Shown: in pieces, positions 61,673 through 64,000 of the stretch
Layout of the letters: the number at the start of each line of letters is the position of its first letter
How positions within the stretch are numbered: position 1 is the first letter of the stretch
Assembly (NCBI GenBank): GCA_902799835.1
Contig: CADCCF010000001.1
Coordinates: 186,001-250,000, forward strand
Source: an uncultured Pseudomonadota bacterium
GTDB lineage: Bacteria; Pseudomonadota; Alphaproteobacteria; RF32; CAG-239
Direction: 5' to 3'
DNA length: 64,000 nucleotides
Notes under the pieces: model-generated
What the model was told of the DNA's origin: nothing
Databases searched by the model: none
Seen by the model: only the letters and a program-made list of their open reading frames with translations
Position numbers and translations under genes: made by a program

Positions 61673-62416
61673 ATGGTAGAAGAGATTAAGTATGGACAAC
61701 CACAACCGCGTATGATTGCAGGAAGGCGCGCCCCCAATGCAACGGCTCCACATCGCTCTTCTAAAAGTAGCGATAATTTGTTTGTCGCTAATGTAGCCGA
61801 AAAACGTTATCTTTGGACTGCTCGTGCTTTTGCTGTTATTACAGCGCTGAGCTTGTGTTGTAATATCGTATTGATTTTAGCCATTTTTCAAGTCGTTCCT
61901 TTGTACAGAATAGAACCGTTTCTGTTAAGTTTTCAGAATCAATCGGAGCAGGTCTATAATATTATGCCGGTGACCGGAGAGCTGCGCAATCGTCGTGCAA
62001 TCACCGAAGTGTTTGTAAGAGATTATGTGTTGCAGCGTAGCGCTTTTACCCGTGATGCAGATGTTGCAAAATCTCGTTGGACGCCAGGGGGCACAATTCA
62101 AGAAATGTCAACTGCTAAGATATACCAAGAATTTTGGGATAATATTGGTAAAAAAGCTTTGTCAGTTATTCAAGAAAAAGGCATGGAACGCAAGGTTAAG
62201 ATTCTTTCCATAAATGAATTGACTAATGGAGTATGGCAAGTTGAGTATGAAGCAAGCGACACTTATCCGGATTCTACAAAGCCAGAGATAAGCTACTGGA
62301 CTGCTTCATTAAGTGTTATGTACCGCCGTAAAACGGTTAAATATGGTGAGAGGTTGAAAAATCCGTTAGGGTTTACTGTTACAAAATATGCGTTGAGTCG
62401 CAACAGCGTGGAGTAG
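61673..62416 (+). CDS. VirB8-like T4SS protein (copy 2)
   Basis: 247 residues with the same layout as copy 1: a basic N-terminus of about 50 residues, a membrane helix near 55-78, then VVPLYRIEPFLLSF and a periplasmic domain with VFVRDYVLQRSAF, RWTPGG (copy 1: RWMAGG), ISYWTASLSVMYR and a final NPLGFTVTKY identical in pattern to copy 1. The two are clear paralogues, diverged, flanking the lipoprotein gene. An IcmL/DotI protein would have a similar topology, but the VirB9-like neighbour favours VirB8. Confidence 0.84.
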   Translation: MVEEIKYGQPQPRMIAGRRAPNATAPHRSSKSSDNLFVANVAEKRYLWTARAFAVITALSLCCNIVLILAIFQVVPLYRIEPFLLSFQNQSEQVYNIMPVTGELRNRRAITEVFVRDYVLQRSAFTRDADVAKSRWTPGGTIQEMSTAKIYQEFWDNIGKKALSVIQEKGMERKVKILSINELTNGVWQVEYEASDTYPDSTKPEISYWTASLSVMYRRKTVKYGERLKNPLGFTVTKYALSRNSVE

Positions 62417-62438
62417 ATTGGTCGTGAAAATACTTAAT

Positions 62439-64000
62439 ATGAAAAGATTTATACTGGCAATTGTTGCGTTTTGGGGTGTGTCACTGAGCGCGGCTCAAGC
62501 TCAGGTGAATCAACAAATAATGGATACAAGTGCCGATCAATCACAAGGCAACTATACGCCTATGAATATGGACTATGCTGGATTTAATTCTTTAGGTATG
62601 ACGCAGGCCGCATGGTTGGATCCTTTGCAAAATCTTGGTGAAGGACAAAGCAGACCGGCTTATTCCAAATACTATTGGACACCTGACTTGGTGTTGCCGA
62701 TACGTGTCCGCGAAGGTATGTTAACAATGGTTAATTTTCCAGAGTGGGAATTAATCGAAGATATTTATCTCGGCGATCAAAATACATTTGATGGTCAGAT
62801 ATCCGGTCCAAGCACATTGTTGCTGTACCCGCGCAGCGGGGCGCAAGTCGGTGTTGATACTAACGCGATTGTTTTTGGCCGTTCAGGTAACCGTTATGTG
62901 TTTTATCTTAAATCCGAAGCAGTTAATACGGAACGTTTGACTAATGCTATTATTGATATTGAGGTTGTTAACGATAATGTCCCTAATTCAGGAGGTGGGG
63001 TATCGCCATACAGCGGTAGTAAATCAGGTCTAGGATCTGGTAGCGGAACGAAAGGAGCTATTTCAAATTACACCAAACGATTTCAAAAAAGCGATTGGAT
63101 ACAGTCAATACCGGTAGATCCTAGTGATTTTAAGTTCGATTTGGAAGTTTATGTTCCCAATCCTGATGACGTGGTTATAGCTCCGGAAAGAGTTTGGCGT
63201 GATAATATATTTACATACATAGATTTGGGCAAGAAATCTTTAAATATGGTGCAAAGACCTGTTGTTAGTATGATTGTTGAACGTGTTGAAGTTCCGGTTG
63301 GATTTCGTGCCAAAGGACCGGATAATCGTTTAATAGTCGTCGAAGGTATTGGTGATATGGTTTTGCGCAACGGTAAACGTATAATCTGTATCAAAATGCG
63401 TCGTTCTGATGAAAGTGGTTTGGAATATGCTGTTGATTCTGCTGATTATTTGCCGCCGACATGGGATGTTGGTCCTGCTATTCCAAATGCACAAACCACA
63501 GGCATTGATAACAACATTAATCGCAATCTCATGCCGCAGGGTGCTTCTCAGGGTGCTCCCCAAGGTACCAACTATAACGGAGGTGTAGGAGGTGGTGCTT
63601 ACGGAAGTGGCAATTATGGTATGACATCGGTAGGACAGGTTGATATTCAAACAGGACAAGGTCAAATTATAGTTCCTGAGTATGCTAAATCCGGTAGCAT
63701 GGGCGGAGGATTCGGTGGTAATGCGGCAGATAATTTTGATTATTCTAAAATGCAACATATAAGTATTGATCAGTCGAATAGCGGATATGGTGCTGCTCCG
63801 CAATTTGCTTACGGATACGGCTTTAGTGGAGATGGCAGTCAAAATATATCAATCGAGCTCGGTACCGATGGTGATGTAAACAATTTGGAAAGCTTGTGGG
63901 GTAAATTGTCTACAAAATATAAAGAGCTTAGTCGGTTTACACCATTTTTCTCAGTCGACGCACCTGCTGATGGACAAGGTCGCGAGTTGTTTCACCTGAG
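62439..64000 (+). CDS. VirB9-like T4SS outer-membrane core protein with C-terminal SPOR-like domain (cut by window edge)
   Basis: At least 520 residues, open at the right edge. Signal peptide ends AQA near 22. The VirB9/TrbG N-domain is seen in VREGMLTMVNFPEWELIEDIYLGD and GNRYVFYLKSEA; the C-domain in PERVWRDNIFTYIDLGKK and GIGDMVLRNGKRIICI. A Gly/Gln-rich linker of about 130 residues leads to a segment (ESLWGKLSTKYKELSRFTPFF ... GQGRELFHL) that looks like the start of a SPOR peptidoglycan-binding domain. ATG 62439 is used; an in-frame GTG at 62424 is possible. Canonical VirB9 is about half this length. Confidence 0.82.
   Translation, partial: MKRFILAIVAFWGVSLSAAQAQVNQQIMDTSADQSQGNYTPMNMDYAGFNSLGMTQAAWLDPLQNLGEGQSRPAYSKYYWTPDLVLPIRVREGMLTMVNFPEWELIEDIYLGDQNTFDGQISGPSTLLLYPRSGAQVGVDTNAIVFGRSGNRYVFYLKSEAVNTERLTNAIIDIEVVNDNVPNSGGGVSPYSGSKSGLGSGSGTKGAISNYTKRFQKSDWIQSIPVDPSDFKFDLEVYVPNPDDVVIAPERVWRDNIFTYIDLGKKSLNMVQRPVVSMIVERVEVPVGFRAKGPDNRLIVVEGIGDMVLRNGKRIICIKMRRSDESGLEYAVDSADYLPPTWDVGPAIPNAQTTGIDNNINRNLMPQGASQGAPQGTNYNGGVGGGAYGSGNYGMTSVGQVDIQTGQGQIIVPEYAKSGSMGGGFGGNAADNFDYSKMQHISIDQSNSGYGAAPQFAYGYGFSGDGSQNISIELGTDGDVNNLESLWGKLSTKYKELSRFTPFFSVDAPADGQGRELFHL

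Noticed and set aside
60599-62416. IcmL/DotI proteins of a Dot/Icm (type IVB) system
   Set aside because: Topology alone would allow it, but the adjacent VirB9-like protein and the VirB3/VirB4 pair indicate a P-type system.

Overview
The window is a gene-dense, AT-rich stretch of bacterial chromosome, most likely from an uncultured, host-associated alphaproteobacterium. The inference rests on several points. There is an ELM1-family gene, a rhodoquinone methyltransferase (RquA-like) gene, a yfgM-bamB-der block, a small SRP RNA in front of dnaX, a flagellin, and a SPOR-type domain of the alphaproteobacterial style. No plasmid or phage hallmark genes (relaxase, replication initiator, transposase, capsid) are visible.

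Layout. 1-18.7 kb is mostly housekeeping: radC end, der-bamB-yfgM (minus), a PH-like membrane protein, a diguanylate cyclase with a TrmA-type RNA methyltransferase, transketolase and class II aldolase, flagellin, rsmI-yraN divergent from an LpoA-like lipoprotein, SRP RNA, dnaX-ybaB-recR. 18.7-28.8 kb (minus) is an eight-gene operon whose order matches the thin (type IVb) pilus genes of IncI plasmid R64: pilL-like, pilN, pilO, pilP, pilQ, pilR, pilS, headed by an unassigned OmpA-like protein. Divergent from it at 29.0-31.6 kb is a VirB6-like membrane protein. 31.6-43.6 kb returns to housekeeping genes (xerD, aroK, ROK kinase, phosphatase, cbpA-like, ELM1, rquA with a response regulator and an Hpt protein, rsmE, cmk, rpsA).

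From 43.8 kb to the right edge the window is dominated by a P-type (VirB-like) type IV secretion system. It has three tandem VirB2-like pilins (the third carries a long repeat-rich tail), a flavodoxin-like reductase and a tRNA-Ser between the blocks, then virB3-virB4. After these come six large exported coiled-coil or cysteine-rich proteins with no recognised family, two VirB8-like proteins around a VirB7-sized lipoprotein, and a VirB9-like protein with a Gly-rich linker and a SPOR-like domain that runs off the right edge.

How it fits together. The pil operon and the VirB genes look like parts of one chromosomally scattered secretion/pilus apparatus. The pil operon shares a divergent, palindrome-containing control region with the VirB6 gene. 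The scattering, multiple VirB2 copies and duplicated VirB8 recall the rvh system of Rickettsiales, but the R64-like pilus operon and the large exported block are not part of that system as I know it. No coupling protein, VirB10, VirB11, prepilin peptidase or effector is visible here; they would have to lie outside the window. Other points of note are a dnaX A9 slippage tract with an immediate frame -1 stop, and an rquA gene co-transcribed with phosphorelay genes.
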